A stretch of 64,000 nucleotides of DNA from Alphaproteobacteria bacterium (GTDB taxonomy: Bacteria; Pseudomonadota; Alphaproteobacteria; Caulobacterales; Hyphomonadaceae), in NCBI GenBank assembly GCA_018827375.1, contig JAHJYW010000009.1, forward strand, positions 33,986 through 97,985, given 5' to 3'. How positions within the stretch are numbered: position 1 is the first letter of the stretch; every line of letters begins with the position of its first letter. Below are positions 1 to 9,700 of the stretch, piece after piece. Both the position numbers and the translations under genes were made by a program. The notes beneath the pieces were generated by a model. The model was not told the origin of the DNA. It saw only the letters and a program-made list of their open reading frames with translations, and searched no databases.

Positions 1-312
1 GTCTGCGAAGATGCCCGTGCACTCCATCGCAATATCGATGTCGAGTTCGCGGTGTGGCAGGTCTTTCGGGTCGCGGATGGCGGTCACGAGAATTGGCTTG
101 CCATTGATGACGATCTTATCGCCATCGACCTGCACGTCGGCCGGGAAGCGGCCATGCACGGAGTCGAAGCGCAGAAGGTGGGCGTTCGTAGCGACGGGGC
201 CGAGGTCGTTGATGGCGACGACTTCAATGTCCTTGCGGTCATGCTCGATGATGGAGCGCAGGACGAGACGTCCGATACGACCGAAACCATTGATTGCAAC
301 ACGTATTGCCAT
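1..312 (-). CDS. gap: Glyceraldehyde-3-phosphate dehydrogenase, N-terminal part (cut by window edge)
   Basis: The reverse strand from the ATG at 312 reads MAIRVAINGFGRIGRLVLRS, the Rossmann NAD-binding start of type I GAPDH (NGFGRIGR motif), and continues through INDLGPVATNAHLLRFDSVH and a GRFPADVQVDGDKIVINGK stretch typical of the family. The enzyme oxidises glyceraldehyde 3-phosphate to 1,3-bisphosphoglycerate in cytosolic glycolysis, or runs the reverse step in gluconeogenesis. An AGGAG ribosome site lies just upstream of the ATG. The frame stays open to base 1, so only about 104 residues are present; the catalytic Cys lies outside the window. The truncation is a window artefact, not a broken gene. 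Confidence 0.95.
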   Translation of the reverse strand, partial: MAIRVAINGFGRIGRLVLRSIIEHDRKDIEVVAINDLGPVATNAHLLRFDSVHGRFPADVQVDGDKIVINGKPILVTAIRDPKDLPHRELDIDIAMECTGIFAD

Positions 313-550
313 TTTTAATTTTCTCCTCAGGCGGGATATTAGCTGCGACTTTGCAGGCCCTTTACGATGCTGCGGCGCCCCCGTCCACCCAGCTAGCCTG
401 CGGTATCGGGCCGCAAAACCGGGGATTCCGGGGCACGCTCAAGCCGGGCCCGGTGTTCGGAGGCGCGGCTTGCAAGTTCCATGCAAAATTTGCGTGGACT
501 TGCAGTGAGGCGTCTGTATTGCCTGAGGGCCTGTTTTGAGAGGCTCGAGG

Positions 551-1519
551 GTGACAGGACACGTTACAGACGCGGAAACGCAGACCGCACCGCTCGCAAG
601 CCCTGCAGGGCGAACACTGGGCGACTGGGGGCTGTTCTGGCTGCTCAGCCTGGTCTGGGCCTGTGCTTACCTGTTTACGCGCGTAGCGGTCGACAAGGGC
701 CACGCAGACGTGGGCCTGCCGCCTGAATGGGTGATCTCGGCGCGGCTCACCATCGGTGCTGTCGCCTTATGGTGCGTCATGCTGGCCACGCGCCAGCGCC
801 CGCCGCCTTTCTCAGACCATCGTCGCTGGCGTGCCATCATCGGCATGGGCCTCGTTGGTTCGGTCGTGCCTTTCTTCCTGATCACCACGGCGCAGGAAGT
901 GGTCAATTCAAGCCTTGCGGCGCTGTATACGTCTGCCGTGCCAATTTTCGTGGCGATTGGCGCGCATTTCCTGTTTCGCGACGAACGTCTGACGACCGGC
1001 TCAGTGCTTGGCGTTTTGATCGGTTTTGGTGGCGTGGCCGTGCTGTTCGGGCCCGAGGCGATGAAAGGGCTCGGATCAGCGACGGCGCTCGCACAGCTGA
1101 TGCTGATGGGGGCGACGCTTGCCTATGCGATGGCCAGCCTCGTTGCGCGGGGCGCTCCGCTGATGCGGGCCATTCCTTTCGCGACGGCTTTTGTGTCGGT
1201 CGCTGCGGTGGTTTCGTGGCCCTTGGTATTCATCGTGGATCCCGGTGAGGTGAATGCCAGCTGGGTGAACTGGCTGGCCGTGCTGGGCCTCGGCCTCGGA
1301 CCCACGGCATTTGCCCAGGCCCTCTATATGCTGCTGATCGCCCGCACATCGGCGACCTTCCTGGCGCTGACAGGGTATTCGATACCCGTCGTCGCGGCCG
1401 TGCTGGGCTATCTCGTGTTCGGCGAGACCCAGAGCTGGAATGCGCTGGCCGGGTTTGTGCTGATTCTTGGCGGCGTCTGGCTTGCCCGCAATGGCGGTGG
1501 CGGCAAGCGGGCTGCCTAG
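551..1519 (+). CDS. DMT superfamily (EamA) inner-membrane transporter
   Basis: This predicted inner-membrane protein of about 322 residues has the two-repeat EamA layout, with some ten hydrophobic segments from WGLFWLLSLVWACAYLFTR to the final LAGFVLILGGVWLARNG. The second EamA repeat carries the usual GPTAFAQALYMLLIARTSAT and GYLVFGETQ stretches. Family members export metabolites or amino acids; the substrate cannot be read from sequence. I prefer the GTG at 551, preceded by GAGAGG seven bases upstream. A TTG at 536 with its own GAGGG is the alternative and adds five residues. The gene converges on the CoA-transferase and their stop codons overlap by four bases (CTAG, 1516-1519). Confidence 0.85.
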   Translation: MTGHVTDAETQTAPLASPAGRTLGDWGLFWLLSLVWACAYLFTRVAVDKGHADVGLPPEWVISARLTIGAVALWCVMLATRQRPPPFSDHRRWRAIIGMGLVGSVVPFFLITTAQEVVNSSLAALYTSAVPIFVAIGAHFLFRDERLTTGSVLGVLIGFGGVAVLFGPEAMKGLGSATALAQLMLMGATLAYAMASLVARGAPLMRAIPFATAFVSVAAVVSWPLVFIVDPGEVNASWVNWLAVLGLGLGPTAFAQALYMLLIARTSATFLALTGYSIPVVAAVLGYLVFGETQSWNALAGFVLILGGVWLARNGGGGKRAA

Positions 1520-2688
1520 AGACCAAGGCTTTCGAGGATCGTTTCCGTATCGGCGCCAAGGCAGGGCGGATCGATCCGGACGCTGGCGGGGCTGTCAGAG
1601 AATTTGACGGGATGCTTCATCGAGCGATAGGCGCCGGCGACGGCATGCACGCGCTCTTCGAAGAAGCCGACCTGCTGCAGGTGCGGGTCAGTCAGCACGG
1701 CTTCCATCGTGTTGTAGCGCATGGCCGGGATGTTCGCGGCGTCCAGAAGGACGAGCCATTCATCGGTTGTCTTGGTGGCGGCGACTTCCTCGATCAGGGC
1801 ATAGAGTTCGGTGACGTGCTCCGTTCGCGCCGCATAGGTGGAGAAGCGCGGGTCCTGGAAGACGTCAGGGCGGCCACCGATGGTGAAGAACTGCTCCCAT
1901 TGCTGATCCGAATAGGGGACGAGGCCGATATAGCCGTCCTTGGTAGGGTAGGGCTTGCGGTTGGCGTTGATCGATCTTGTGTAGGCAAGGCGGCCATTGC
2001 CGGGGATGAAGGTCTCTCCGTAGAGATTTTCGACCATGTTGAAGAAGGTAAAGCTCTCGAGCATTGGCACCTGAACGAACTGGCCCCGGTCCGTACGCTC
2101 CCGATGAAACAGCGCGGCGAGCGTTGCATAGGTCGCGAACAATCCGACCGTCTTGTCGGCGACAAGGGAAGGGGCATACTCGGGGGCGCCGCCGGAGCGC
2201 ATCGCATTGAGGGCGGCAAAGCCCGATGCGCCCTGGATCAGGTCGTCATAAGCCTGGCGGTGTTCGTATTCCCCGCCGACACCGAAGCCGGCGCAATGGA
2301 CGTAGATGATGTTCGGATTGATCGCTTTTACGGCCTCATAGCCGAAGCCAAGGCGTTCCATTCCGGCGAGGCGGACATTGTGGAAGAAGACGTCGGCATC
2401 CTTCAGAAGGGCAGTGAGTGCGGCCTTTCCGGCCTCAGTCTGAGCATCGAGGACGATGGAGCGCTTGTTGCGGTTCAAGGCCGTATAGATGGGGCCGAGG
2501 TCGCCTGTGGGTGAGGCGCCGGCATAGCGCATCATGTCGCCCGCCTTGCCCTTCTGGCCCGCCTCGACTTTCACAACATCGGCGCCAAGATCACCGAAGA
2601 TCAGCGTGGCGAACGGGCCGAGCACAACCGAGCTCATGTCGACGATCTTGATGCCGGCGAGGGGACCGGTGGGGGCTTCTTGGGTCAT
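1516..2688 (-). CDS. Class III CoA-transferase (CaiB/BaiF family)
   Basis: The 390-aa protein begins MTQEAPTGPLAGIKIVDMSS and shows the family N-terminus (LGPFATLIFGDLGADVVKVE), a KRSIVLDAQTEAGKAALTALL segment and the conserved aspartate region YDDLIQGASGF. Class III enzymes move CoA between carboxylic acids through an aspartyl-CoA intermediate; the acids used here cannot be told. The open frame extends upstream to 2937, but that part overlaps selO and is Pro/Arg/Ser-rich with no family match, so the ATG at 2688 is chosen. Its ribosome site is weak. selO ends 94 bases upstream on the same strand, so cotranscription is possible. Family call sure, substrate unknown. Confidence 0.9.
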   Translation of the reverse strand: MTQEAPTGPLAGIKIVDMSSVVLGPFATLIFGDLGADVVKVEAGQKGKAGDMMRYAGASPTGDLGPIYTALNRNKRSIVLDAQTEAGKAALTALLKDADVFFHNVRLAGMERLGFGYEAVKAINPNIIYVHCAGFGVGGEYEHRQAYDDLIQGASGFAALNAMRSGGAPEYAPSLVADKTVGLFATYATLAALFHRERTDRGQFVQVPMLESFTFFNMVENLYGETFIPGNGRLAYTRSINANRKPYPTKDGYIGLVPYSDQQWEQFFTIGGRPDVFQDPRFSTYAARTEHVTELYALIEEVAATKTTDEWLVLLDAANIPAMRYNTMEAVLTDPHLQQVGFFEERVHAVAGAYRSMKHPVKFSDSPASVRIDPPCLGADTETILESLGL

Positions 2689-2782
2689 TGTGGGGGACTC
2701 TTGGGGTGTTGTTGGACCGTTCCGGGGTTGTTTTGCGTGACCGTAGGGGTGCGCCCGGGGGGCAGCAAGGTCGGACGCCGGG

Positions 2783-4195
2783 TCAGGGCGCGAGAGCGAG
2801 GCGTGCGGCTTCCAGAAGCGCGAGCTTGGCTTCGAAGCCAGACCAGTCGTCGTCAGCTGCGATCGGATCCCAGAGGCCCTCGACATCCTCGACCAGCATT
2901 TTGACAGGCTCGGCGGCTTGGAAATAGGGGCGGGCAAGACGATCGGCGTGGGTGGGTGCGCGGGCCGCCAGGGCGTCGCGGACAGGAGAGAAGGTATCCG
3001 TCTGATAGAGCGTGGCCTGAGGCGATGCCTTCATGCGGTCCGCGCTCGCCTCGCCGCCATAGAGGTCGAAGAAGGTTTGCGGCCATGCGGCGCCGCTTGT
3101 TGTCATCCAGCCATAGAAGGCCTGCAGGAAGATCAGGTCGGTGCGCAGGTCGCCCGAGCTGTGGAGACCCAGCAGGTGGTGCGTGTGGGCCGCAAAGGAT
3201 TGCTGGTAGGCTGCCTCATAGGGCGCGAGGCCCTTGGCGAGGTCTTCGGCGTCGGCGAGCGGTAGCAGCGCGGAGGCCAGCTGTTGCAGGGCCCATGCGC
3301 CTTGGGTCGGTTGTCGGCCGAAACTGTAGAGGCCGTTTTCATCAAAATAGGCTGCTGTGAAGTTCGGGTCTGACACGGGCAGGAAACGCCACGGACCGAA
3401 ATCGAATGTCTCGCCTGTCACATTGAAATTGTCGGTGTTCATGACGCCGTGCACGAAGCCGGAAGCCATCCACTGGCCGATCATGGCAGCCGTGGCGCGT
3501 GTGATGGCTGTGAGGAGGTTCACGGCCTTTACGGCCATGTCAGTGGCGTCGGCCTCCGGATGGAACTGCGCTACGCAATAGTCGACGAGGCGGGCGAGGC
3601 CTTCGGTATCGTCGAGATAGGCGCAGCGCTGAAACGTGCCGAAGCGGATATGGCTCTCGGAGAGGCGCACAAGGACGGCGCCGCGTGTCGGCGAAGGCTC
3701 GTCATTGCGGTGCAATTGCTCGCCGGTTTCAACCAGGCTGAACGCCTTGGACGTATGAACGCCGAGCGTCTCGAGATAGGTGGCCGCAAGGATTTCGCGC
3801 ACGCCGCCCTTCAGAGTGAGGCGGCCATCGCCTGCCCGCGACCAGGGCGTCTGGCCGGACCCCTTGGTGCCGAGATCGAAGAGTTTGCCGTCGACGTCTC
3901 GCACCTGTGCGTAGAGAAATCCGCGCCCGTCTCCCAACTGGGGATTGTAGGTTCCAAACTGATGGCCGTGATAGCGCATCGCCAGTGGGCTGGGCAGGTT
4001 GGCGGGCAGTGGATCGAATCGCACGAAGTGGTTTAGCCACTGGGTATCTTCCAGATCGTCCAGGCCGACGACTTTTGACCAGCGACGGTTGCGAAAGCGC
4101 AACACATGGGCCGGAAAATTTGCCGGTTCTACCGCATCTGCGAAATGATCTGCCAGCGCAAGAAACGGGACGGGGAGGGGTGGTTCGCGCAACAT
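2783..4195 (-). CDS. selO: Protein adenylyltransferase SelO (YdiU/UPF0061)
   Basis: The 470-aa pseudokinase-fold protein is close to the usual family length. Recognisable blocks are the MRYHGHQFGTYNPQLGDGRG motif, the GTKGSGQTPWSRAGDGRLTL glycine/basic region, the GGVREILAATYLETLGVHT helix, and the HGVMNTDNFNVTGETFDFGP active-site segment with metal-binding Asn and Asp. SelO transfers AMP from ATP to Ser, Thr or Tyr of target proteins and is linked to redox stress. The C-terminus of long SelO proteins often carries a selenocysteine or cysteine; this one ends LEAARLALAP with no Cys near the end. It is transcribed away from the TonB receptor at 4392. Confidence 0.93.
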   Translation of the reverse strand: MLREPPLPVPFLALADHFADAVEPANFPAHVLRFRNRRWSKVVGLDDLEDTQWLNHFVRFDPLPANLPSPLAMRYHGHQFGTYNPQLGDGRGFLYAQVRDVDGKLFDLGTKGSGQTPWSRAGDGRLTLKGGVREILAATYLETLGVHTSKAFSLVETGEQLHRNDEPSPTRGAVLVRLSESHIRFGTFQRCAYLDDTEGLARLVDYCVAQFHPEADATDMAVKAVNLLTAITRATAAMIGQWMASGFVHGVMNTDNFNVTGETFDFGPWRFLPVSDPNFTAAYFDENGLYSFGRQPTQGAWALQQLASALLPLADAEDLAKGLAPYEAAYQQSFAAHTHHLLGLHSSGDLRTDLIFLQAFYGWMTTSGAAWPQTFFDLYGGEASADRMKASPQATLYQTDTFSPVRDALAARAPTHADRLARPYFQAAEPVKMLVEDVEGLWDPIAADDDWSGFEAKLALLEAARLALAP

Positions 4196-4266
4196 CCATT
4201 CATTTTTGACCTGATTTCAGGCCGTTACGCAACAGGTTTGCTGTAATGCATGGCAGGATTGCAATA

Positions 4267-4280
4267 TTGCGGTGCAGCAT
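4267..4280. promoter_or_regulatory. Candidate operator TTGCNNTGCAGCAT upstream of TonB receptor
   Basis: TTGCGGTGCAGCAT lies 112 bases before the TonB-receptor start and about 70 before the divergent selO start. The same 14-base pattern, differing only at the two N positions, lies just before phaZ at 25780-25793. TGC/GCA-rich sites of this sort are known operators of PhaR, the PHA-granule regulator of alphaproteobacteria. That identity is inferred from the phaZ context; no phaR gene is in the window. Confidence 0.35.
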
Positions 4281-4391
4281 AGGTCGGGCCTATCGCCGCG
4301 GAAAGATGAAGCTAAGGTTACAGTCCAGTGAGGGAGGTATCCGGGAAACATAACCCGGAACGCATCACGGGATATAAACGGAGGAAACCAA

Positions 4392-7274
4392 ATGAGATTT
4401 ACCACACGCTTGGTGCTGGGGGCGTCTGCCCTTGCGCTTACGACGGCTCTGCCCGCCTTTGCGCAGGAAGAAGCAGATGAAGGCACACGGAAATTAAGCA
4501 CGGTTACGGTGACAGGTTCGTTCATCCAGGGGACGCCGGAAGACGCCGCCCTGCCAGTGGACGTTCTGACCGCCGGCGACCTGAAGCTCGAAGGCCAGCC
4601 ATCGATCACCGAACTGATCCGCAACCTCGGCCCGTCTTCGGGCGTGGACGGACAAACAAACCAGTTCTCGTCGAACGGCCTTGAAGGCACGTCCAACATC
4701 AACCTGCGCGGCCTTGGCCCTGCACGGACATTGGTGCTGATCAACGGCCACCGCCAGACCTACCACCCTTATTCGATCGGCGAGCAGGCACAGCTGTTTG
4801 TTGATACGAACAATATTCCTGCGGCCGCCATTGGCCGTATCGAAGTGCTGAAGGATGGCGCGGCGGCGCTCTACGGTTCTGACGCCATTGCCGGCGTTGT
4901 GAACTTCATTACCAACCGCGATCTCGACGGCTTTGAAGTCGGCGGCTCGTTCTCGACGTTTGACGGGTCTGATGGCGACTATGACCTTTCAGCCGCCTAT
5001 GGCCTGCAGGGCCAGAACTTTAACTGGGTGACGTCGGTTGGCTATAACAAGCGCAGCGAAGTTCTGCTGAGCGAGAAAGATTGGGCGGTCCTGCCTTATG
5101 ACCAGAACCCTGTGGGTGGTTGGTCAGGTCTTTCGAACCCCGGTTACTATGTGCCGCTGGGTATTACAGCAACGGGACTCGGTCCAATTGGCGGCGCCAT
5201 CAACGATTCCGGTTGCCAGGATGTCGGTGGGATTGTTGTCTCGGGAACCTGCCGGTTCCAGTTCACGAACTATGACAACCTGGTCGAAGAAGAAGAGCGC
5301 TACCAGATCTTCTCCGAATATAACCGGAACCTGTCGAATGGCGCCGAAGTGCATCTTGAGTTTCTTTATGCTCACACGGATGTGCCGACCTGGAAGACAT
5401 CGCCTTCCTATCCACCACAATCCCTTACCAACCAGGTCCTTTTGGGTAGCCATCCCGGCTTCCAGCAATATGCTGCTGACAATCCGGGTGCGTTCCCAGC
5501 AGGGACCATCGGTGCCTTGTTCATTGGGCGGACATATGGCTGGGGCGGTTTCCCGGGTACGGGCGGCGCACAGGAAGGCTATCGCACGAGCGATACCTAC
5601 CGCGCATCAGGCTCCTATGTCGGCGATTTCGACAATGGTGTGCATTATGACGCAGCGCTCAGCTACTCCTCGACCGAAGCTGAACGCCTGACCAATGATA
5701 CTTATATCGTTGGCCTGACATCAGCCCTTCGCGGGTTTGGTGTGTGTACGGATCCCAATACCGGTTTCGATCCGGCAACAGGCACGGTGCCCTATGCGCC
5801 AGGCTATGCCGGAACGCTCGCAGCCGGAGCAGGAAGCTGTGAATACTACAACCCCTTCTCCAACGCGATTGCGCAGAGCGGCGTAACCGGCGCGGCAAAC
5901 CCGAACTATGTGCCGGGGCTTGAAAACTCGTTGACGCTTGCAGACTGGATGACCGATGGCAGCGTGACCGTCGCGAAGACAGATCTGCTTGTGTTTGATG
6001 GCGTGTTCTCGGGACAAAGCAACGTTCAGGCCGCTGGCGGTTCCGTCGGCTGGGCTGCAGGCGTGCAGGTTCGTCGTGAGAGCTACAAGGTCGATCCTTC
6101 GGACCTTACAGACCTGACGGTAACACCAGGACCCGGCGGAACAGGGCCTTACTCGTTCCTGGCCGGTACAACGCCTGCCGACGAAGACCAGACCATCTTT
6201 GCTGTCTTCGGTGAACTTCAGGTGCCGCTCTATGACAACCTGAACATGCAGTTTGCCGTTCGCTACGAAGATTATGGTGGTGATATCGGTTCCACCTTCG
6301 ATCCGAAAGTGGCTGCCAAATGGGATGTGACGGACAACTTCGCCCTGCGCGGTTCGGCTCAGACCTCGTTCAAAGGACCGACGCTGAACCAGCTTGGTGG
6401 CGTTGGAACGACACTGCAGTTCATCTCGCAGGCTTCAGCCTTCAAGGCAGTTGATACGTTTGGCAACTCGGCTCTCAAGCCGGAATCGGCGTTCAGCTTC
6501 AACCTCGGCGGCATCTATGAAGTGAACAACTTCTTCGCTTCGCTCGACTATTACAATTTCGACTTCTCCGATCCGGTCATCGTGGAAGAGCAGTCGAACA
6601 TTGTGAATGCGGCGGTTGCAGCCATCAATGCCGGTGATTTCGAGAACCCGATCCTGACACGTATCACGTTCAACGATCCGGCCGCTGTGCCTGCAGCAAG
6701 CCAGATCTCGCGTGTCCGGACGAACATCGCGAATGGTCCGGACATCCAGACGTCCGGTCTCGACCTGCGCCTCCAGAACAGCTGGGAGATGAGCAATAAT
6801 GCTGAATTCTCGGTTGGTGCCGATGCCACTTACATCATCGAGTACCAGGTGGCCCCTTACTTTGTTGAAGGCCTGCCAATCGGCGGTGGTGACTATGTCG
6901 GCCAGTTCAACCGGTCGAACTTCACCCGGTCCATGCCGCAATGGAAAGCGAACCTGTTTGCGAACTATGCACTCGGGGAACACAATTTCCGCGTCGTGAT
7001 GCGTCATATCGACAGCTACAAGGATGAACGTGCTCCTGCTGCCCGTGGCGGTGTTGGCGAGAAGATCGACAGCCAGACGACATTCGATCTGTTCTACAAC
7101 CTGCAGACTGAAATGATCGGTGGTTTCGAGCTTGGCCTGTCAGTGGTCAACGTGACCGACGAGGATCCGCCATTCGCGGCCTTCGACGTCAACTACGATC
7201 CCTACACGCACAACCCATTCGGTCGTACGTTCAAGATCAGCCTGACCAAGAAGTTCGGTGGTTCGGGCAACTAG
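4392..7274 (+). CDS. TonB-dependent outer-membrane receptor (960 aa)
   Basis: A signal peptide (MRFTTRLVLGASALALTTAL, cleavage near AFAQ) precedes a possible TonB box (STVTVTGS) and a plug domain: PVDVLTAGDLKLEGQPSITE, NINLRGLGPARTLVLINGHR, then IGRIEVLKDGAAALYGSDAI. The barrel follows with repeated aromatic-rich strands and ends GRTFKISLTKKFGGSGN. Such receptors import siderophores, cobalamin, glycans or other large substrates using TonB energy. No substrate-specific enzyme lies beside it, so the ligand is unknown. The plug style resembles large receptors common in Caulobacter and sphingomonads. It starts 197 bases from the divergent selO gene and ends at a shared terminator with the receptor on the other strand. 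Confidence 0.92.
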   Translation: MRFTTRLVLGASALALTTALPAFAQEEADEGTRKLSTVTVTGSFIQGTPEDAALPVDVLTAGDLKLEGQPSITELIRNLGPSSGVDGQTNQFSSNGLEGTSNINLRGLGPARTLVLINGHRQTYHPYSIGEQAQLFVDTNNIPAAAIGRIEVLKDGAAALYGSDAIAGVVNFITNRDLDGFEVGGSFSTFDGSDGDYDLSAAYGLQGQNFNWVTSVGYNKRSEVLLSEKDWAVLPYDQNPVGGWSGLSNPGYYVPLGITATGLGPIGGAINDSGCQDVGGIVVSGTCRFQFTNYDNLVEEEERYQIFSEYNRNLSNGAEVHLEFLYAHTDVPTWKTSPSYPPQSLTNQVLLGSHPGFQQYAADNPGAFPAGTIGALFIGRTYGWGGFPGTGGAQEGYRTSDTYRASGSYVGDFDNGVHYDAALSYSSTEAERLTNDTYIVGLTSALRGFGVCTDPNTGFDPATGTVPYAPGYAGTLAAGAGSCEYYNPFSNAIAQSGVTGAANPNYVPGLENSLTLADWMTDGSVTVAKTDLLVFDGVFSGQSNVQAAGGSVGWAAGVQVRRESYKVDPSDLTDLTVTPGPGGTGPYSFLAGTTPADEDQTIFAVFGELQVPLYDNLNMQFAVRYEDYGGDIGSTFDPKVAAKWDVTDNFALRGSAQTSFKGPTLNQLGGVGTTLQFISQASAFKAVDTFGNSALKPESAFSFNLGGIYEVNNFFASLDYYNFDFSDPVIVEEQSNIVNAAVAAINAGDFENPILTRITFNDPAAVPAASQISRVRTNIANGPDIQTSGLDLRLQNSWEMSNNAEFSVGADATYIIEYQVAPYFVEGLPIGGGDYVGQFNRSNFTRSMPQWKANLFANYALGEHNFRVVMRHIDSYKDERAPAARGGVGEKIDSQTTFDLFYNLQTEMIGGFELGLSVVNVTDEDPPFAAFDVNYDPYTHNPFGRTFKISLTKKFGGSGN

Positions 7275-7299
7275 GCCGGATCAGATACCCAAAGACAAA

Positions 7300-7327
7300 A
7301 AAAGGGCGGCCCGCGGGCCGCCCTTTT
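7300..7327. terminator. Perfect bidirectional intrinsic terminator
   Basis: A 28-base perfect palindrome made of 14-base arms (AAAAGGGCGGCCCG and its exact complement) sits midway between two convergent receptor genes. The flanking A and T runs give a U-tract after the GC-rich stem on both strands, so it can end transcription from either side. Confidence 0.93.
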
Positions 7328-7354
7328 CATTTATGGCGCTGAGCGCGGAAGCGA

Positions 7355-9700
7355 TCAGTAAGAGTAGGTCAGCTCTACGCCGACGAGACGGCCCTTCTTG
7401 AGCGGCGAGAATGTGCCGCCGGCAGGGGAGTCCTGGTAGGGCAGGTTGACGCCTGTGGAAAGCGGACCAGGGAACGGCAGTTGCGTGTCGTTACCGACCT
7501 GAACTTCGTCGAGGAGGTTCTTGCCGTAGATCGAAGCCGACAGGCCGTCGAATGGCGTTTCCCATGTGAAGTCGACATCGACCATGTCAGCCGGCTGAAC
7601 CCAACCGAAGTTGCTGTCCGTGTAGGCAATCTTGTCACGGTGCTGGAAGTTGGCCGTGGCAACAATCGCGCCGTTCGAACCAAGGTCAAAGTCCTTGATG
7701 ATGCCGAAGCCCCATGTCAGTTCCGGGACGCGTGGCAGGTCGAGGTTGAGGTCCGTGCTGTCGATCACGCCGTCGCCGGTGAGGTCAAAGAACACTTCGT
7801 CATACTTCGCATCCATCATGCCGACATTGAACGTGCCGAGCAGGGAGTCCGTGAAGGCCAGGCGGCCGTCAACTTCGATACCGAAGATCGAACCGTCAGC
7901 CGTGTTGATGATGTTCTGCACGACGCCCGCATTACCGGCAGTGTTCACTTCACGCTGCATGTTTGCAATTTTCGTGATGAACGTTGCACCATTGACCTGG
8001 ATGCGGCCGTCATCGCTCTGTGCCTTGAAGCCGAGTTCGTAGGAGTCGACTTCCTCCTCGTCAAAGCCGAGGTCGCCGGTCTGGCTCACGAACTGCTGGA
8101 AGATCGGCAGGTCGGTGATGCGGAAGTTGTAACCGCCCGAACGGAAGCCCTTGGTGTAGAGTGCATAGCTCTGGACATTGTCAGACCAGAAGTATTGCAG
8201 GCCGAGTTTCGGCGTCCAGTTGGCCCAGTCATTTGAGTCGCTGAAGCCGTTCGGTTCAGCCGGCGCTCCAGGAGGAGAAATCAGTCCGATAAGCGCATTG
8301 TTGCCTTCTGCCGAGCAAGTGCCGTCAACAACGCTACAGGGGAAGCGTGGGCGGATGTAGATAACGTCAGCCGACTTCTCTTCGTTCGAATAGCGCACGC
8401 CGACGGTCGCGATGAGCTTGTCGGTGAGCGAGTAATCGACGTTTGCAAACGCGCCGAAGACCGTGTGTTCCATGCTGCCACCGCCGTAGAAGCCCCATGG
8501 AATGGAGGCTGGAAGGGCGGGTGGGCGCGTGGTCGGAAGGTTGCGGATCTCGGTATAGTCGAGCGTTTGCTCGAAATAGTAGAGACCTGTGGTCACGTCA
8601 GCCTTGCCGAACGTGCCAGCGTAGCGCAGCTCGTCGGAGAACTGTTCCTGCGCCAGTTCGGCGTTGGAATGGAACAGTGTGAAAGGCGTGGCATCGATAT
8701 CGCCGCTCGATGTGCTGTCGTATTTGCGATAGCCGAAGATGTTCGTGATCACACCATTGCCGAAGTCGACATCAAGGTCGGTCTTGAGCGAGCCAAGTAC
8801 GGTCTGGCTGTCGCTGAAGCCCGGGTTGTTGATCGAGAAGTCGAAAGAGTAACGGTCATAGTAGGACCGGTTCTGGCCGGTTGGGCCATCGGTGTAGGAA
8901 TCGGTGTATTCTAGCTTGCCGAGGAAGGTCAGAGCGTCAGTCGGCATGAATTCCAGGGCGCCACGATAGGTCGCTGTCTGGGCTTCGCCGTGATTGTCGC
9001 CATTGAACTTGTTCTTGAAGTAGCCTGCGTCGGAATTGTACGCGACGCCGAGCTTACCGTTCAGCTTGCCTTCGACGAGGGGACCGGAGATCGTTCCCTG
9101 GACAGTCGAGTTGGCACCGCCGCGGTCGCTGTCGACAGGACCGTCAACGCTTGCGCGCAGTTTGTAGTGGAATTCGTCAGTCGGGTTGCCCGTGTTGACC
9201 ACGAGTGCCCCACCGGTCGTGTTGCGGCCGAAGAGAAGGCCTTGTGGGCCGCGCAGGACTTCGATGCTGTCGATGTCAAAGAGGTCAACCACGACGCCGC
9301 TGTTCACGCCGAGATAAACGCCGTCAATGAAGACGCCGACGGCTGGGTCGATCGACGGGATGGACGAGTTCACACCGAGACCACGAATGGCGAAGTTGGC
9401 TGTGCCGCGGGCTGTGCCGACATCATCAAGCGAAACGTTAGGCGCTGAATAGCTGAGGCTTTCGAGCGTCGTGACGTTCAGCGCGTCGAGTGTGTCGCTG
9501 TTGAAGGCCGTAACCGCAACAGGCACGTCCTGTACGTTTTCGACATTGGCTTTTTTGGTGGCTGTAACGGTAACAGTGCCGAGGACGCGGGAAACGGCAT
9601 TTTCGCGCTCTGGCGCGGCGTCCTGCTCCTGAGCGATGGCTGCACCAGCAGCAAATACAACTGCAGATGCTGACAGGGCCAGCATGTTCTTAAATTTCAT
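7355..9700 (-). CDS. TonB-dependent outer-membrane receptor (781 aa)
   Basis: The protein has a signal peptide (MKFKNMLALSASAVVFAAGA, cleavage near AIAQ), a candidate TonB box GTVTVTATKK, and a plug with DVPVAVTAFNSDTLDALNVT, then FAIRGLGVNSSIPSIDPAVG, then DSIEVLRGPQGLLFGRNTTG. The barrel contains KGFRSGGYNFR and the final segment ends RLVGVELTYSY with a C-terminal aromatic. This plug form is common in sphingomonad and Hyphomonas receptors, often tied to hydrophobic or aromatic substrates, but the ligand here is unknown. AGAGGAAA precedes the ATG. It faces the 960-aa receptor tail to tail; the two are not close copies, so this is not a recent duplication. Confidence 0.92.
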   Translation of the reverse strand: MKFKNMLALSASAVVFAAGAAIAQEQDAAPERENAVSRVLGTVTVTATKKANVENVQDVPVAVTAFNSDTLDALNVTTLESLSYSAPNVSLDDVGTARGTANFAIRGLGVNSSIPSIDPAVGVFIDGVYLGVNSGVVVDLFDIDSIEVLRGPQGLLFGRNTTGGALVVNTGNPTDEFHYKLRASVDGPVDSDRGGANSTVQGTISGPLVEGKLNGKLGVAYNSDAGYFKNKFNGDNHGEAQTATYRGALEFMPTDALTFLGKLEYTDSYTDGPTGQNRSYYDRYSFDFSINNPGFSDSQTVLGSLKTDLDVDFGNGVITNIFGYRKYDSTSSGDIDATPFTLFHSNAELAQEQFSDELRYAGTFGKADVTTGLYYFEQTLDYTEIRNLPTTRPPALPASIPWGFYGGGSMEHTVFGAFANVDYSLTDKLIATVGVRYSNEEKSADVIYIRPRFPCSVVDGTCSAEGNNALIGLISPPGAPAEPNGFSDSNDWANWTPKLGLQYFWSDNVQSYALYTKGFRSGGYNFRITDLPIFQQFVSQTGDLGFDEEEVDSYELGFKAQSDDGRIQVNGATFITKIANMQREVNTAGNAGVVQNIINTADGSIFGIEVDGRLAFTDSLLGTFNVGMMDAKYDEVFFDLTGDGVIDSTDLNLDLPRVPELTWGFGIIKDFDLGSNGAIVATANFQHRDKIAYTDSNFGWVQPADMVDVDFTWETPFDGLSASIYGKNLLDEVQVGNDTQLPFPGPLSTGVNLPYQDSPAGGTFSPLKKGRLVGVELTYSY

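Noticed and set aside
1..312. gap gene as a truncated pseudogene
   Set aside because: The frame is open and conserved up to the first base; the cut is the window edge.
2689..2937. N-terminal extension of the CoA-transferase
   Set aside because: Overlaps the end of selO and has low-complexity content; family homology begins at MTQEAPTGPL.
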